A stretch of 64,000 nucleotides of DNA from Sulfitobacter sp. LCG007 (GTDB lineage Bacteria > Pseudomonadota > Alphaproteobacteria > Rhodobacterales > Rhodobacteraceae): assembly GCF_040801785.1 (NCBI RefSeq), contig NZ_CP161805.1, positions 3,224,001-3,288,000 on the forward strand. Reading direction: 5' to 3'. Positions 9,127 through 18,603 of this stretch are shown here, in pieces; position 1 is the first letter of the stretch, and every line of letters starts with the position of its first letter. Below the pieces are notes generated by a model. That model was not told the origin of the DNA. It saw only the letters and a list, made by a program, of their open reading frames with translations, and did no database searches. Position numbers and translations under genes: made by a program.

Positions 9127-10527
9127 ATGGCATCGCAGAAACTGTACGCCGGGGCGAAACTGCGCGAGTTGCGCACCCGGCTTGGCCATACCCAGAAGGA
9201 TTTCGCCGCCAAGCTGGGCGTGTCGCTTCCCTATCTGAACCAGATGGAAAACAACAACCGTCCAGTCAGCACGACCGTCGTGCTTTCGCTCGCCCAGGAA
9301 TTCGGCCTCGACGTGACCGAGCTCAGCGAGGGCGACAGCGAGCGGCTGGTCAGCGACATGCGCGAGGCGATGGCGGACCCGGTCTTCGGGAAGGACATCG
9401 CTCCCGTCGCGGATCTGCGCCTGGCCGCATCGAATGCCCCGGCATTCGCCAGGGCCTTCCTCACCCTGCACCGCAACTTCCGCGAGATGCAGGAACGCCT
9501 CGCCTCTCTGGACGAGGCGCTGGGGCGCGAGGACGCCCGGTCGACGCCGTCGCCCTGGGAAGAGGTGCGGGACTTCTTCCACTACTGCGACAACTACATC
9601 GATGCCGTCGACCGCGCGGCCGAGAATTTCGCCCAGAAGCAGGGCGGATTCCGCAATATCCGGGTCGCCGCGGTTTCCGCCCTTGGCAATGTGGGCGTCA
9701 GGGTCGAGTTCGGCGATGGCGATCGGCTTCGCCACTACGACCCCGAACGCAAGCTGCTGGTCCTGTCGCGGCGCGTCGCGCCCGAAACGCAGGTCTTCCA
9801 GCTTCTTCTCCAGCTCGCGCTGATCCGCCAGGATCCTCTGCTCGAGGCCACCCTCGACCTCGCGCGCTTCCACAGCACCGAGGCGCGGGCCATCGCCAAG
9901 ATCGGCCTCGCCAACTACTTCGCCGGGGCCGCCCTGATGCCCTACGACATGTTTCAGCGCCGCGCCGTGGAATGTCGCCACGATCTCGAGATACTGGCCA
10001 ATGACTTCGGCGCCTCGATCGAGCAGGTCGCGCATCGCCTCTCGACCCTTCAGCGGCCCGGGGCCAAGGGCATCCCCTTCTTTTTCGTGCGCGTCGATCA
10101 GGCCGGCACCATCACCAAGCGTCATTCCGCGACGCGGCTGCAATTCGCCCGCTTCGGCGGCGCCTGCCCGCTCTGGAACGTGCACCGCGCCTTCGAAACG
10201 CCCGGAAGCTTCCTGCGCCAGCTCGCCGAGACGCCGGACGGGGTGCGCTACATCTCGCTCGCGCGCGATGTCTCGAAGGCCGCGGGTCATTTCGGTGCGC
10301 CGGTGCGCCGTTTCGCCATCGCGCTCGGGTGCGAGGTGCGCCATGCCCGCGATCTCGTCTATGCCGACGGGATGGATCTGGGGCGCGCATCGGCGTTCGA
10401 ACCGATCGGCATCTCCTGCCGCATCTGCGAACGCACCGATTGCCACCAGCGATCCGTTCCGCCGCTCGAACGCCGCCTGCGGGTCGACACCAACCGCCGC
10501 GACGTGCTGCCCTATCAGGTCGAGTGA
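9127..10527 (+). CDS. pccR: Short-chain acyl-CoA regulator PccR/ScfR (XRE HTH)
   Basis: A 466-residue regulator with an N-terminal XRE helix-turn-helix (about 7-62, LRTRLGHTQKDFAAKLGVSL and SLPYLNQMENNNRPVS), a central ImmA/IrrE-like region and a C-terminal domain of the RamB/PccR type. Near the end, C431-x2-C434-x4-C439 followed by His440 looks like a metal site, as in the family. PccR of R. sphaeroides senses acyl-CoA and controls pccB; the synteny and the TTTGCAAA site before pccB here support the same role. GGGGA precedes the ATG at 9127. The frame is open about 3 kb upstream, but that part runs through the MFS gene and antisense to pccB and is not coding. The stop lies 4 bases from the convergent nuclease gene. 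Confidence 0.92.
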   Translation: MASQKLYAGAKLRELRTRLGHTQKDFAAKLGVSLPYLNQMENNNRPVSTTVVLSLAQEFGLDVTELSEGDSERLVSDMREAMADPVFGKDIAPVADLRLAASNAPAFARAFLTLHRNFREMQERLASLDEALGREDARSTPSPWEEVRDFFHYCDNYIDAVDRAAENFAQKQGGFRNIRVAAVSALGNVGVRVEFGDGDRLRHYDPERKLLVLSRRVAPETQVFQLLLQLALIRQDPLLEATLDLARFHSTEARAIAKIGLANYFAGAALMPYDMFQRRAVECRHDLEILANDFGASIEQVAHRLSTLQRPGAKGIPFFFVRVDQAGTITKRHSATRLQFARFGGACPLWNVHRAFETPGSFLRQLAETPDGVRYISLARDVSKAAGHFGAPVRRFAIALGCEVRHARDLVYADGMDLGRASAFEPIGISCRICERTDCHQRSVPPLERRLRVDTNRRDVLPYQVE

Positions 10528-10531
10528 CGCT

Positions 10532-11197
10532 TCAGCGCCGCGCCCTGCGCCAGCCCGCGGCCCTTGCGTCGGCTTCGGAACAGAACCAGCGTTCGCCCCT
10601 GTCTTCGCGAATGCCGGTCCGCACATAGTCGCGCTGCCCCGGCATATGGTAGATCCGCTCGCCCTTGCCGGAGATATTGCCCTTGATCGCGCAGTTGCCG
10701 GTCCCGGACACGGTCTCGTTGACCTCTTGTCGAACCTGACTCCGCCGGTATTCCGCCGGCGTCTGTACCCGGCTCGTGTGCAGACCGCGACCGCCTGCCG
10801 CCGCGGCCTTCTCGGTCAGATCGTAGTCCATCGAATATTGCCGGTACGCGAAGGCCAGCCCCTCCGAGACGATGCGCTCGCCCATGTCCTCGCCCGAGAC
10901 GCGGCAGCGCGCCACCAAACGGCCATAGCGGTCGCGCTCCAGCGGCGTGCAGGCGGCCCGGCGCCCCTCGAAACGCGCGCGGACCTGCGCGTTCACCCAT
11001 GCGCCGCATTCCCAGATCGCACCCTGTCCGTCCGCGCACTGCTGGTCGGTTTCCGGCGCGTCGATCCCGAAGATACGGATGCGCGTCTTGCCGATATCGA
11101 TGGTGTCTCCGTCGATCACGCGGATGGTTCCGACGATGGTGTCGGCGGAAAGCGGCGTCGCGAGACAGAAGAGCGCAAGGCAGAGCAATCGGACCAT
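10532..11197 (-). CDS. Exported thermonuclease-family (SNase-like) protein
   Basis: A 221-residue protein with a signal peptide (1-18) and a staphylococcal-nuclease-like OB domain. VIDGDT (residues 28-33) and RIFGIDAPET (41-50) match the calcium-binding and catalytic motifs of SNase proteins. The C-terminal part (about 165-221; KGNISGKGERIYHMPGQRDY and ERWFCSEADARAAGWRRA) is an accessory domain often fused to such nucleases in alphaproteobacteria. Nucleic-acid hydrolysis in the periplasm or outside the cell is inferred. An upstream in-frame start at 11236 exists, but the signal peptide begins at 11197. It is convergent with pccR. Confidence 0.82.
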   Translation of the reverse strand: MVRLLCLALFCLATPLSADTIVGTIRVIDGDTIDIGKTRIRIFGIDAPETDQQCADGQGAIWECGAWVNAQVRARFEGRRAACTPLERDRYGRLVARCRVSGEDMGERIVSEGLAFAYRQYSMDYDLTEKAAAAGGRGLHTSRVQTPAEYRRSQVRQEVNETVSGTGNCAIKGNISGKGERIYHMPGQRDYVRTGIREDRGERWFCSEADARAAGWRRARR

Positions 11198-11266
11198 GGA
11201 CCCGCAATACCGCGGCGCACCGGGCACCGGAAGCAATTTGTTAAGCTTCGTAAACGCGCGGGCTTG

Positions 11267-12925
11267 CTATCGTTGGGCGCTTTGCCACTCCGGATGGATC
11301 CATGGCCGATCGTTGGCAGGCGGCAGCGGGTCGCGCCCGAGCAGATGATCCGAGACCTTTTCGCCTACCATGATGGAAGGCGCGTTGAGGTTGCCGTTGG
11401 TGATGCGGGGAAAGACGCTGCTGTCGGCGACCCGCAGCCCGTCCACGCCGATCACACGCCCCTGTGGATCGACCACCGCGCCGGGGTCGCTCGCCCGCCC
11501 CATCCGGCAGGTGCCGCAGGGATGGTAGGCGCTTTCGGCATGGTCGCGGATGAAGGCGTCGATTTCCGCATCGCTCTCGATACCTGCTCCGGGCTGGATC
11601 TCGTGCTTGACGAAGGGCTTGAAAGCCTCCTGCGCAAAAATTTCGCGCGTCAGCCGGATGCAGCGCCGGAAGTCTTCCCAGTCCTCGTCCTGCGACATGT
11701 AGTTGAACGCGATGCGCGGCGCCTCCGCCGGATCGGGCGACCGCAGCGTGACCGCGCCGCGCGAGGGCGAGCGCATCGGGCCGACATGAGCCTGAAAACC
11801 ATGCCCCTCTGCGGCGGCCTTGCCGTCGTAGCGCACGGCGATCGGCAGGAAGTGGTACTGGATGTCGGGGTATGCCACACCCGCCCGGCTGCGGATGAAG
11901 GCGGCGCTTTCGAACTGGTTCGACGCGCCGAGACCGGTTCCGGTGAACAGCCAGCGTGCCCCGATCAGGGCTTTCGAGACGAGGTTCCAGTACTTGTAGA
12001 GCGTGATCGGCTGGCGCGAGGCATATTGCACGTAGACCTCGAGGTGGTCCTGCAGGTTCTGCCCGACGCCGGGGCGATCCGCGACGACCCTGATCCCATG
12101 CTCCGCCAGATGGGATGCAGGGCCGATACCGGAAAGCATGAGCAACTTGGGAGAGTTGATCGACGACGCCGCGAGTACCACCTCCCGGCGTGCGCGGATC
12201 ACCTCGCGCCGGCCGCCGCGCGTCACCTCGACGCCCACCGCCCTGCCCTCCTCGATCATCACGCGCTGCACGAGCCCGCGCACCAGGGCACAGTTCTCGC
12301 GGCGCAGCGCGGGGCGCAGATAGGCATTGGCGGCCGACCAGCGCCGGCCGCGCCAGACCGTCTGCTCCATGGGTCCGAAGCCTTCCTGCTTCTCGCCGTT
12401 GTAGTCCGGGGTGATCTCGTAGCCCGCCTCCCGGCCGGCCTCGACGAAGGCCGCGAAAAGCGGGTTGCTGCGGGGCCCCCGGCTGACATGCAGCGGACCG
12501 TCCGACCCGCGCCATGCGGGATCCCCGCCATGGCCGCCATCGTGCCAGCTTTCCATCCGCTTGAAATAGGGCAGCACGTCCGCGTAACTCCATCCATCCG
12601 CGCCCTGCCCGGCCCAGTGATCGAAGTCCATGGCATGGCCGCGGACGTACACCATGCCGTTGATGCTGGAGGATCCGCCGATAACCTTGCCCCTGGGACA
12701 GGCGAGCCGCCGGCCTCCCAGATGCGGCTCGGGCTCGGAGAAATAGCCCCAGTCATACCGCTTCATGTTCATCGGATAGCTCAGCGCCGCCGGCATCTGG
12801 ATGAAGGGTCCGGCATCGCTGCCGCCATGTTCCACCACGATCACCGAGGCGCCCGCCTCGCTCAGCCTGTAGGCCATGGCGCAGCCCGCGCTGCCCGCCC
12901 CCACGATAACGAAATCCGCTTCCAT
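11267..12925 (-). CDS. betA: Choline dehydrogenase
   Basis: A GMC-family FAD flavoenzyme that oxidises choline to betaine aldehyde, and can continue to glycine betaine. It has 552 residues. The N-terminal FAD fold shows GAGSAG at 9-14 and the acidic ribose contact Glu32; the GMC signature region follows ([20 protein letters not shown]), and [10 protein letters not shown] near the C-terminus holds the catalytic histidine. It is last in the betI-betC-betB-betA unit. The 261-base gap before it contains a long hairpin (12942-13012), which may uncouple betA from betB. The ribosome site before the ATG at 12925 is a GGGAAG type. Confidence 0.95.
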   Translation of the reverse strand: MEADFVIVGAGSAGCAMAYRLSEAGASVIVVEHGGSDAGPFIQMPAALSYPMNMKRYDWGYFSEPEPHLGGRRLACPRGKVIGGSSSINGMVYVRGHAMDFDHWAGQGADGWSYADVLPYFKRMESWHDGGHGGDPAWRGSDGPLHVSRGPRSNPLFAAFVEAGREAGYEITPDYNGEKQEGFGPMEQTVWRGRRWSAANAYLRPALRRENCALVRGLVQRVMIEEGRAVGVEVTRGGRREVIRARREVVLAASSINSPKLLMLSGIGPASHLAEHGIRVVADRPGVGQNLQDHLEVYVQYASRQPITLYKYWNLVSKALIGARWLFTGTGLGASNQFESAAFIRSRAGVAYPDIQYHFLPIAVRYDGKAAAEGHGFQAHVGPMRSPSRGAVTLRSPDPAEAPRIAFNYMSQDEDWEDFRRCIRLTREIFAQEAFKPFVKHEIQPGAGIESDAEIDAFIRDHAESAYHPCGTCRMGRASDPGAVVDPQGRVIGVDGLRVADSSVFPRITNGNLNAPSIMVGEKVSDHLLGRDPLPPANDRPWIHPEWQSAQR

Positions 12926-12941
12926 CTTCCCGCCTTCTCGT

Positions 12942-13012
12942 GATTCCGCGCGCGGTCAAGGAGGCGAAGCCCCGCCGCTTGCGGCGGCCTGTCCTTGACG
13001 GCGCGGGGAATC
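12942..13012. repeat. Long nested inverted repeat between betB and betA
   Basis: The outer arms 12942-12962 and 12992-13012 are complementary over 19 of 21 positions. Inside lies a second, perfect 7-bp stem CCGCCGC/GCGGCGG (12972-12978 and 12981-12987) with a 2-base loop. The structure would form in RNA of either strand and starts 17 bases upstream of the betA ATG. No T run follows, so it is not a classical terminator. Confidence 0.75.
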
Positions 13013-13186
13013 GCACCAAGCCTCAACGAGCTGTCCTGAGACGCGGATTGCGTGCTCAGGCACCTCTCGGCAAAAACTCATCACGCGCGACCCGCGCGTC
13101 ACCGGGCCCGACGCGTCACGCGTTCGCAGGCACAAGGCGCGTGCGCGGCAACGCTCAATTGGATCACGCCGCCAGCTGCACGCCGC

Positions 13187-14644
13187 TCAGAACGGTGCCT
13201 CCACATCGCCCATGCGCACGAAGACGGACTTGACCTGGCTGTAATGCTCGATCGCCGCCTTCGAATTCTCGCGCCCCACCCCCGAGGCCTTGACCCCACC
13301 GAAAGGCGCCTCGACCGGAGCGTCGTTGTAGCTGTTGATGAAGCAGGTCCCCGCGTCGAAGGCCGCCGCGACCCTGTGGGCCCGGTTCAGATCGCGGGTG
13401 AAGACCCCGGCAGCGAGGCCGAAAGGCGTGTCGTTGGCGCGCGCCAGCGCCTCTTCCTCGTCTTCGAAGTCCAGTACGGCCATCACTGGCCCGAAGATCT
13501 CTTCACGCGCGATGGTCATGTCATCGGTCACGTCGGCAAAGACCGTCGGCCCAAGGTAGAAGCCGTTGCGGTTCAGCCGATCGCCGCCGCAGACCAGCCG
13601 CGCGCCCTCGGCCTTTCCCTTCTCGATATAGCCCAGCACGATTTCCATCTGCCGTTCGGAAACCATCGGGCCGAAATTTGTGGCCGGGTCCATCGGATCG
13701 CCGATCACGGCCTTCGAGAGGCGGCTGGCGAGACGGTCGAGAAACGCATCCTTGATGCCCTTCTGCACGAAGACCCGTGTGCCGTTGGAACAGACCTGAC
13801 CGGAAGAGTAGAAATTCCCGAGGATCGCGCCGCCGACTGCATTGTCGAGATCGGCGTCATCGAAGATCAGCAGTGGAGACTTGCCACCGAGTTCCATCGT
13901 GACATGCTTCATGCCTTCGGCGGCGGCGGCATAGACCTTGCGTCCGGTCGGCACCGAGCCGGTCAGCGACACCTTGGCGACGCGCGGGTCCGTCACCAGC
14001 GCCGCGCCGACCTCGCCCAGGCCCTGAACGACGTTGTAAAGACCCGCCGGCAGGCCCGCCTCGTAGAGAATCTCGGCCACCTTCAGGGCGCAGAGCGGCG
14101 TGGTCTCGGAAGGCTTGAAGATCATCGCATTGCCGCAGGCGAGCGCGGGCGCGCCCTTCCAGCAGGCGATCTGCGTCGGGTAGTTCCAGGCCCCGATGCC
14201 GACACAGACGCCCAAGGGTTCCCGGCGGGTATAGACCCAGTTCTCGCCAAGCTGGATGTGCTCGCCCGCAAGGCCCGCGGCCAGACCGCCGAAATATTCC
14301 AGGGCATCGGCGCCGCTGGTCGCGTCGGCGACCGAGGTCTCCTGGTAGGGCTTGCCGGTGTCCTGCGTCTCGAGCACCGAGAGTTCATGATTTCGCGCCC
14401 GCATGAGGTCCGCCGCCCGGCGCAGGATGCGCCCGCGCTCGGTCCCGGTCATTGCGGCCCAGCCCTTCTGGGCGCGATGCGCGGCAGCCAGCGCGCGTTC
14501 GACGATGGCGGGGGTTGCCGCATGCACGGCGGCGATACGTTCCCCCGTCGCGGGGTAGATGACGGGGATTTCCGCACCGGTCCTGTCCTCGACATAGGCG
14601 CCGTCGATGAAATGGCTGGCGGTGGGCTGGGTCGGGTAGGTCAT
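13187..14644 (-). CDS. betB: Betaine aldehyde dehydrogenase
   Basis: An NAD(P)-dependent aldehyde dehydrogenase converting betaine aldehyde to glycine betaine. It has 485 residues with the class motifs: [20 protein letters not shown] in the cofactor domain, ELGGKSP with the general base Glu251, and [10 protein letters not shown] with the nucleophile Cys285. The length is normal. The frame is open upstream into betC, but the ATG at 14644 starts at the family N-terminus ([20 protein letters not shown]). It lies 49 bases downstream of betC in the same operon. An AAGAAAG stretch before the start is a modest ribosome site. Confidence 0.95.
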   Translation of the reverse strand: MTYPTQPTASHFIDGAYVEDRTGAEIPVIYPATGERIAAVHAATPAIVERALAAAHRAQKGWAAMTGTERGRILRRAADLMRARNHELSVLETQDTGKPYQETSVADATSGADALEYFGGLAAGLAGEHIQLGENWVYTRREPLGVCVGIGAWNYPTQIACWKGAPALACGNAMIFKPSETTPLCALKVAEILYEAGLPAGLYNVVQGLGEVGAALVTDPRVAKVSLTGSVPTGRKVYAAAAEGMKHVTMELGGKSPLLIFDDADLDNAVGGAILGNFYSSGQVCSNGTRVFVQKGIKDAFLDRLASRLSKAVIGDPMDPATNFGPMVSERQMEIVLGYIEKGKAEGARLVCGGDRLNRNGFYLGPTVFADVTDDMTIAREEIFGPVMAVLDFEDEEEALARANDTPFGLAAGVFTRDLNRAHRVAAAFDAGTCFINSYNDAPVEAPFGGVKASGVGRENSKAAIEHYSQVKSVFVRMGDVEAPF

Positions 14645-14668
14645 GGCAGAACTTTCTTGCCTCGGGCG

Positions 14669-14693
14669 GGGATATTTCTCAGCAAAGGAAGCC
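14669..14693. repeat. 25-base dispersed repeat, copy 1
   Basis: Matches 29472-29496 in 22 of 25 positions (consensus begins GGGATA and ends AGCAAAGGAAGCC). This copy abuts the betC stop codon. Similar sequences next to a GC-rich palindrome are, to my recollection, frequent between Rhodobacterales genes; the copy number in this genome is unknown. Confidence 0.6.
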
Positions 14694-16202
14694 TCATTCG
14701 CCGCGCGGGAAGCGCTTGCTCTCTTCGAGGCGGTTGAGATCCATGTGGTTGCGCATGTACTGCTCGGAGGCCCGGCGCAGGGGCTGATAGTCCCAGGGGT
14801 AATAGCCGCCCTGGCGCAGGGCATCGTAGACGACCCAGCGGCGGGCCTGGCTCTTGCGGACATCCGCGTCATAGGCATCGAGATCCCAGCGCGCCTCGCT
14901 TTCGGCGCGCAGTTCGGCGTGGATCTCGGCGTGGCGGGGGTGTCCGGCGAGGTTCTCGAGCTCGTGCGGATCGGCTTCCAGGTCGAACAGCTGGTCGGGG
15001 TCGAGGGCGCAGCGGTTCAGTTTCCAGCGCCCCTTTCGCAGGCTCACCATCGGCGCGTGGGAAGCCTCGGCCGCGTATTCGATGCACACGGGTTCGGTTC
15101 GCTTTCCCCCCTGCCCGAGCGGCACGAGCGAGCTGCCCGTGGTCCAGTCCGCCACCTCGGCCATCGAGACACCCGCGAGGTCGCAGAGCGTCGGGCAGAG
15201 GTCGATGGTGGAGACGGGCGCGGTGACCAGACCCGGGGCCATATCCGGGGCGGCGATCATCAGGGGCACGCGCGAGGAGCCCTCGTAGAAGGACATCTTG
15301 AACCACAGCCCGCGCTCGCCCAGCATGTCGCCGTGGTCGGAGACGAAGACGACGATGGCCTCCTGGCGGGTGTCCTCGAGTGTCTGGAGGAGCGTGCCGA
15401 TCTTTTCGTCGAGATAGGAAATGTTGGCGAAATAGGCCTGACGCGCGCGGCGGATGTCTTCTTCCGCAATGTCGAAGCTGCGCCAGTCGTTGGCGTCGAA
15501 GATGCGCTTGGAGTGGGCGTCCTGTTCCTCGTAGGGGATCGCCGGCACCTGCGGCGTCAGATGCTCGCAATCCTCGTAGAGATCCCAGAATTTCTTGCGG
15601 GCGACGTAAGGATCGTGCGGATGGGTGAAGCTGACGGTCAGCATCCAGGGTCTGTCGTCCGCGCCGCGCGAGAGATCGTAGATCTTGCGCTGTGCGTTGT
15701 AAGCAACCTCGTCGTCATACTCCATCTGGTTGGAAATCTCGGCAACGCCCGCGCCCGTCACCGACCCCATGTTGTGGTACCACCAGTCGATGCGCTCGCC
15801 CGGCTTGCGGTAGTCTGGGGTCCAGCCGAAATCGGCCGGGTAGATGTCCGTGGTAAGCCGCTCTTCGAAGCCGTGAAGCTGGTCGGGGCCAACGAAATGC
15901 ATCTTGCCGCTGAGGCAGGTGTGATAACCCGCTCGCCGCAGGTGATGGGCATAGGTAGGCACCGCAGAGGGGAATTCGGCTGCGTTGTCGTAGACGCCGG
16001 TGGCCGAGGGCAGCTGGCCCGACATGAAGGCCGCCCGCGCCGGCGCGCAGAGCGGGCTTGCCGTATAGGAATTGCGGAAGCGGGTGGAACGGGCCGCGAG
16101 CGCCTTGATATTGGGCGCATGGAGCCAGTCTGCCGGCCCGTCGGGAAAGAGGGTGCCGTTGAGCTGATCCACCATCAGGATCAGGATATTCGGGCGAGTC
16201 AT
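14694..16202 (-). CDS. betC: Choline-sulfatase
   Basis: Type I sulfatase hydrolysing choline-O-sulfate to choline and sulfate, feeding betB/betA. It has 502 residues. The formylglycine signature C52-A-P-A-R56 (inside [11 protein letters not shown]) and the metal-binding Asp near residue 12 ([10 protein letters not shown]) are present, as is [18 protein letters not shown]. The C-terminal part resembles the choline-sulfatase-specific tail. The start at 16202 overlaps the betI stop by 4 bases (ATGA), so translation is probably coupled to betI. No signal peptide is seen, in agreement with a cytoplasmic enzyme. Activation needs a formylglycine-generating enzyme, not seen in this window. Confidence 0.95.
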   Translation of the reverse strand: MTRPNILILMVDQLNGTLFPDGPADWLHAPNIKALAARSTRFRNSYTASPLCAPARAAFMSGQLPSATGVYDNAAEFPSAVPTYAHHLRRAGYHTCLSGKMHFVGPDQLHGFEERLTTDIYPADFGWTPDYRKPGERIDWWYHNMGSVTGAGVAEISNQMEYDDEVAYNAQRKIYDLSRGADDRPWMLTVSFTHPHDPYVARKKFWDLYEDCEHLTPQVPAIPYEEQDAHSKRIFDANDWRSFDIAEEDIRRARQAYFANISYLDEKIGTLLQTLEDTRQEAIVVFVSDHGDMLGERGLWFKMSFYEGSSRVPLMIAAPDMAPGLVTAPVSTIDLCPTLCDLAGVSMAEVADWTTGSSLVPLGQGGKRTEPVCIEYAAEASHAPMVSLRKGRWKLNRCALDPDQLFDLEADPHELENLAGHPRHAEIHAELRAESEARWDLDAYDADVRKSQARRWVVYDALRQGGYYPWDYQPLRRASEQYMRNHMDLNRLEESKRFPRGE

Positions 16203-16774
16203 TCGGCGTTTCCGGTCAGGTGATCGAGGATCGAGAGCGCCGTGCCGCGCGCGGCTTCGGCGCTCGACGAGCGTGAGAGTGCGGCGCGCAGGTAGAGCCC
16301 GTCGATGAGGGCGCCGATGGTTTCGGCGTCGCGGGCGGGGTCCCCGCTGATCGGGCGCAGCGCCTGCGTCAGGTTCGAGCGCAGGCGGCGCTGATAGAGC
16401 TGGAGCAGGCGCAGCGTCTCGGGATGTGTCTGTGCCTGGGCATAAAGCGTCATCCAGGCTCCGATGGTATTCGGCGCAAAGCACGAAGGGGCAAAGCTTG
16501 CCTCGATGATCGCCTCTGCCCGCTCCCTTGGCGTGTTTGCCGCGCGCAGTCCGCGAACGACTTCGGCTCCGAAATCACGCAGTATCTGGCGCATGGCAGC
16601 GAGGAAGATCTGGTCCTTGCCGCCGAAATAGTGGTGCGCGAGCGCCGTCGACATGCCCGCGCGGCGCGCGATCTGGCCGACGGTGACCTCGAGAGTGCCG
16701 CGCGCGCCGATCTCGGCGATCGTGGCCTCCACCAGCGCGGAGCGCCGGATCACTTCCATTCCGAGTTTTGGCAT
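16199..16774 (-). CDS. betI: Choline-responsive repressor BetI (TetR family)
   Basis: TetR-type repressor of the bet genes, released by choline. It has 191 residues with an N-terminal helix-turn-helix at about 25-50 (VTVGQIARRAGMSTALAHHY) and a C-terminal ligand domain. The start at 16774 (MPKLGMEVIRR) matches the BetI N-terminus MPKxGMxxIRR; a longer frame to 16792 lacks support. It is first in the operon and its stop overlaps betC (ATGA). A perfect inverted repeat at 16817-16836, 43 bases upstream, is the likely operator, so the protein would repress its own operon. Confidence 0.93.
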   Translation of the reverse strand: MPKLGMEVIRRSALVEATIAEIGARGTLEVTVGQIARRAGMSTALAHHYFGGKDQIFLAAMRQILRDFGAEVVRGLRAANTPRERAEAIIEASFAPSCFAPNTIGAWMTLYAQAQTHPETLRLLQLYQRRLRSNLTQALRPISGDPARDAETIGALIDGLYLRAALSRSSSAEAARGTALSILDHLTGNAE

Positions 16775-16816
16775 AAGACGGACCTGCAGCAATTGCGACC
16801 CGATCCTAACGCGCCC

Positions 16817-16836
16817 TTGATTGACTCGTCAATCAA
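16817..16836. promoter_or_regulatory. Probable BetI operator
   Basis: A perfect inverted repeat TTGATTGA-CTCG-TCAATCAA (8-bp arms, 4-base spacer) lies between the betI start and the stop codon of the EamA gene upstream. The arms resemble described BetI sites in position and AT-rich half-site character. The site lies only 9 bases from the EamA stop codon. Confidence 0.8.
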
Positions 16837-16845
16837 CTAACGCCG

Positions 16846-17751
16846 TCAGTATTTTGTAGCGCCCACCGGGGGTGTGATGGGCCTGCGGTTCAGGACCGCC
16901 TCGCGCCAGGTGATGAAGCTGACAGACCCGAGGATCACGAGCCCGCCGGTCACGACCCAGACATCGATCCCCTCGTCGAAGGCGAAATAGCCCAGCAGGA
17001 CCGCCCAGATCAGCTGCATGAAGGTGACGGGCTGGGTAACGGTCACCGGGGCGGCGGCAAAGGCGAGCGTCATCGTGTAATGCCCCGCCGTCGCGGCGCA
17101 GGCGACGAGGAAGAGGACACCGACCTGATGCCAGCTCGGGTCGACCCAGTCGGCGAGGGCGAAGGGGAAGAGGGTGACGGTCACGAAACCCGAAAGCATC
17201 GCGACCACCACAGCGGCGGGGACCTCGCCCGAAAGGATCTTGGTGATCAGATAGGAGCCGCCGAAGACGATGGCGGTGCCGATCATGGCCAGATGACCGC
17301 TGCCGATCTCGCGAAAGCCCGGCCGCAGGATGATGAAGGCCCCGATCAGGGCGATGCCCACGGCGGCGATCCGGCGGGCGGCCAGCTTCTCGCCGAGGAA
17401 GAGCGCCGCCCCGATGGTGACGTAGATCGGTGCCATGTAGTTCATCGCGGTGACGTCGGCGATCGGGATCCGTGTCATCGCGTAGAACCACAGGATGACG
17501 CCGAACGCGTGTATGACGCCGCGCACGGCGAATAGGCGCCACAGGCGCGGCGAAATGGGCGTGCGCCGGAGCTGGCCGATGGCGGGCAGCAGGAAGACGA
17601 GCCCCAGCGCATATCGGATGAAGGCTGATTCAGCAGGTGGAATCTCGGGACCGAGGGACTTGACCAGCGCCGTGACACAGATGAAACAGATGCCCGAGGT
17701 CAGCATCCACAGGACGCCGACGACCGGACGCTGGAAATTTTCAGTGTTCAT
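16846..17751 (-). CDS. EamA/DMT-family permease
   Basis: A 301-residue inner-membrane protein with two EamA repeats (about 10-140 and 150-280) and about ten hydrophobic segments. FYAMTRIPIADVTAMNYMAP ends repeat 1, and repeat 2 contains FAAAPVTVTQPVTFMQLIWA. Proteins of this family export metabolites or drugs; the substrate cannot be read from sequence. It lies on the same strand just upstream of the bet operon, separated by the BetI operator, so read-through into bet is possible but functional linkage is unproven. Confidence 0.85.
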   Translation of the reverse strand: MNTENFQRPVVGVLWMLTSGICFICVTALVKSLGPEIPPAESAFIRYALGLVFLLPAIGQLRRTPISPRLWRLFAVRGVIHAFGVILWFYAMTRIPIADVTAMNYMAPIYVTIGAALFLGEKLAARRIAAVGIALIGAFIILRPGFREIGSGHLAMIGTAIVFGGSYLITKILSGEVPAAVVVAMLSGFVTVTLFPFALADWVDPSWHQVGVLFLVACAATAGHYTMTLAFAAAPVTVTQPVTFMQLIWAVLLGYFAFDEGIDVWVVTGGLVILGSVSFITWREAVLNRRPITPPVGATKY

Positions 17752-17792
17752 GACGCCTTAACATCCCAAATGAACGCCCGCCGCAAGATGGC

Positions 17793-18392
17793 TCAACCGA
17801 GAAGCAGCCTCAGGGCGATCGCCCACATGGTCACGGCGATGAGGGCATCGAGGACCTGCCAGCTTCGCGGGCGGGCGAAAAGCGGTGCCAGGATGCGCGC
17901 GCCGTAACCGAGGGCGAAGAAGAAAACGAAGCTCGCCAGCATCGCGCCGGCGCCGAATACTCCGGGCATCGGATATTGCGCCGAGATCGATCCGACGAGC
18001 AGCATCGTGTCGAGATAGACATGCGGGTTGAGCCAGGTGAAGGCCAGCGCCATCAGGACCGTCGCGCGCAGGGACGGCGCAGACTCGCCCTCGGGGCGCA
18101 TGCGATGACCGCCCTTCCAGGCCGACCGGGCGCTGCGCAGGCCGTACCAAATCAGGAAGGCACCTCCGCCGTAGCGCATCAGGGGCTCGAACCAAGGCAG
18201 CGCGCGAGTGATGGCGCCGATGCCGGCGACACCGGCGGCGATCAGCAACGCGTCGGAAAGGGCGCAGATCAGGCAGATCGCGAAGACATGCAGTCGCATC
18301 AGGCCATGGCGCAGCACAAAGGCATTCTGCGCGCCGATCGCGAGTATGAGGGAAAATCCGAGCAGGAAGCCGGAGACAAAGGTGGCGATCAT
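17793..18392 (-). CDS. argO: LysE/ArgO-type amino acid exporter
   Basis: A 199-residue, six-helix inner-membrane exporter. The N-terminus FVSGFLLGFSLILAIGAQNA and the later AFTWLNPHVYLDTMLLVGSI are characteristic of the LysE family and closest in pattern to ArgO, which exports arginine; the substrate is inferred from family. The ATG at 18392 has GAGG 7 bases upstream; an in-frame TTG 15 bases earlier is less likely. It stands 41 bases upstream of the EamA permease on the same strand and may be cotranscribed. Confidence 0.85.
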   Translation of the reverse strand: MIATFVSGFLLGFSLILAIGAQNAFVLRHGLMRLHVFAICLICALSDALLIAAGVAGIGAITRALPWFEPLMRYGGGAFLIWYGLRSARSAWKGGHRMRPEGESAPSLRATVLMALAFTWLNPHVYLDTMLLVGSISAQYPMPGVFGAGAMLASFVFFFALGYGARILAPLFARPRSWQVLDALIAVTMWAIALRLLLG

Positions 18393-18603
18393 CCGGACCT
18401 CGCCCAAGGTGATCCGGTATGACTAACCTGCCTCGGCCGGCCCATCAAACCGGAAGTTGGCCACCCGGCGGCAGGCCCTTCACGCGCAAGTGATCCCTAA
18501 GCGTGTATCGGCGCAAAACTTTTCTTGTTCCTGCGACGTAAATACTTCAATCCAGCCGGCGACTGCCTACATAGGCGGTGCGCGATAAGAAGGAAGCATA
18601 GAA

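Noticed and set aside
10001-12943. A 980-codon plus-strand open frame
   Set aside because: It overlaps pccR in another frame and runs antisense to the thermonuclease and betA genes; shadow of GC-rich coding DNA.
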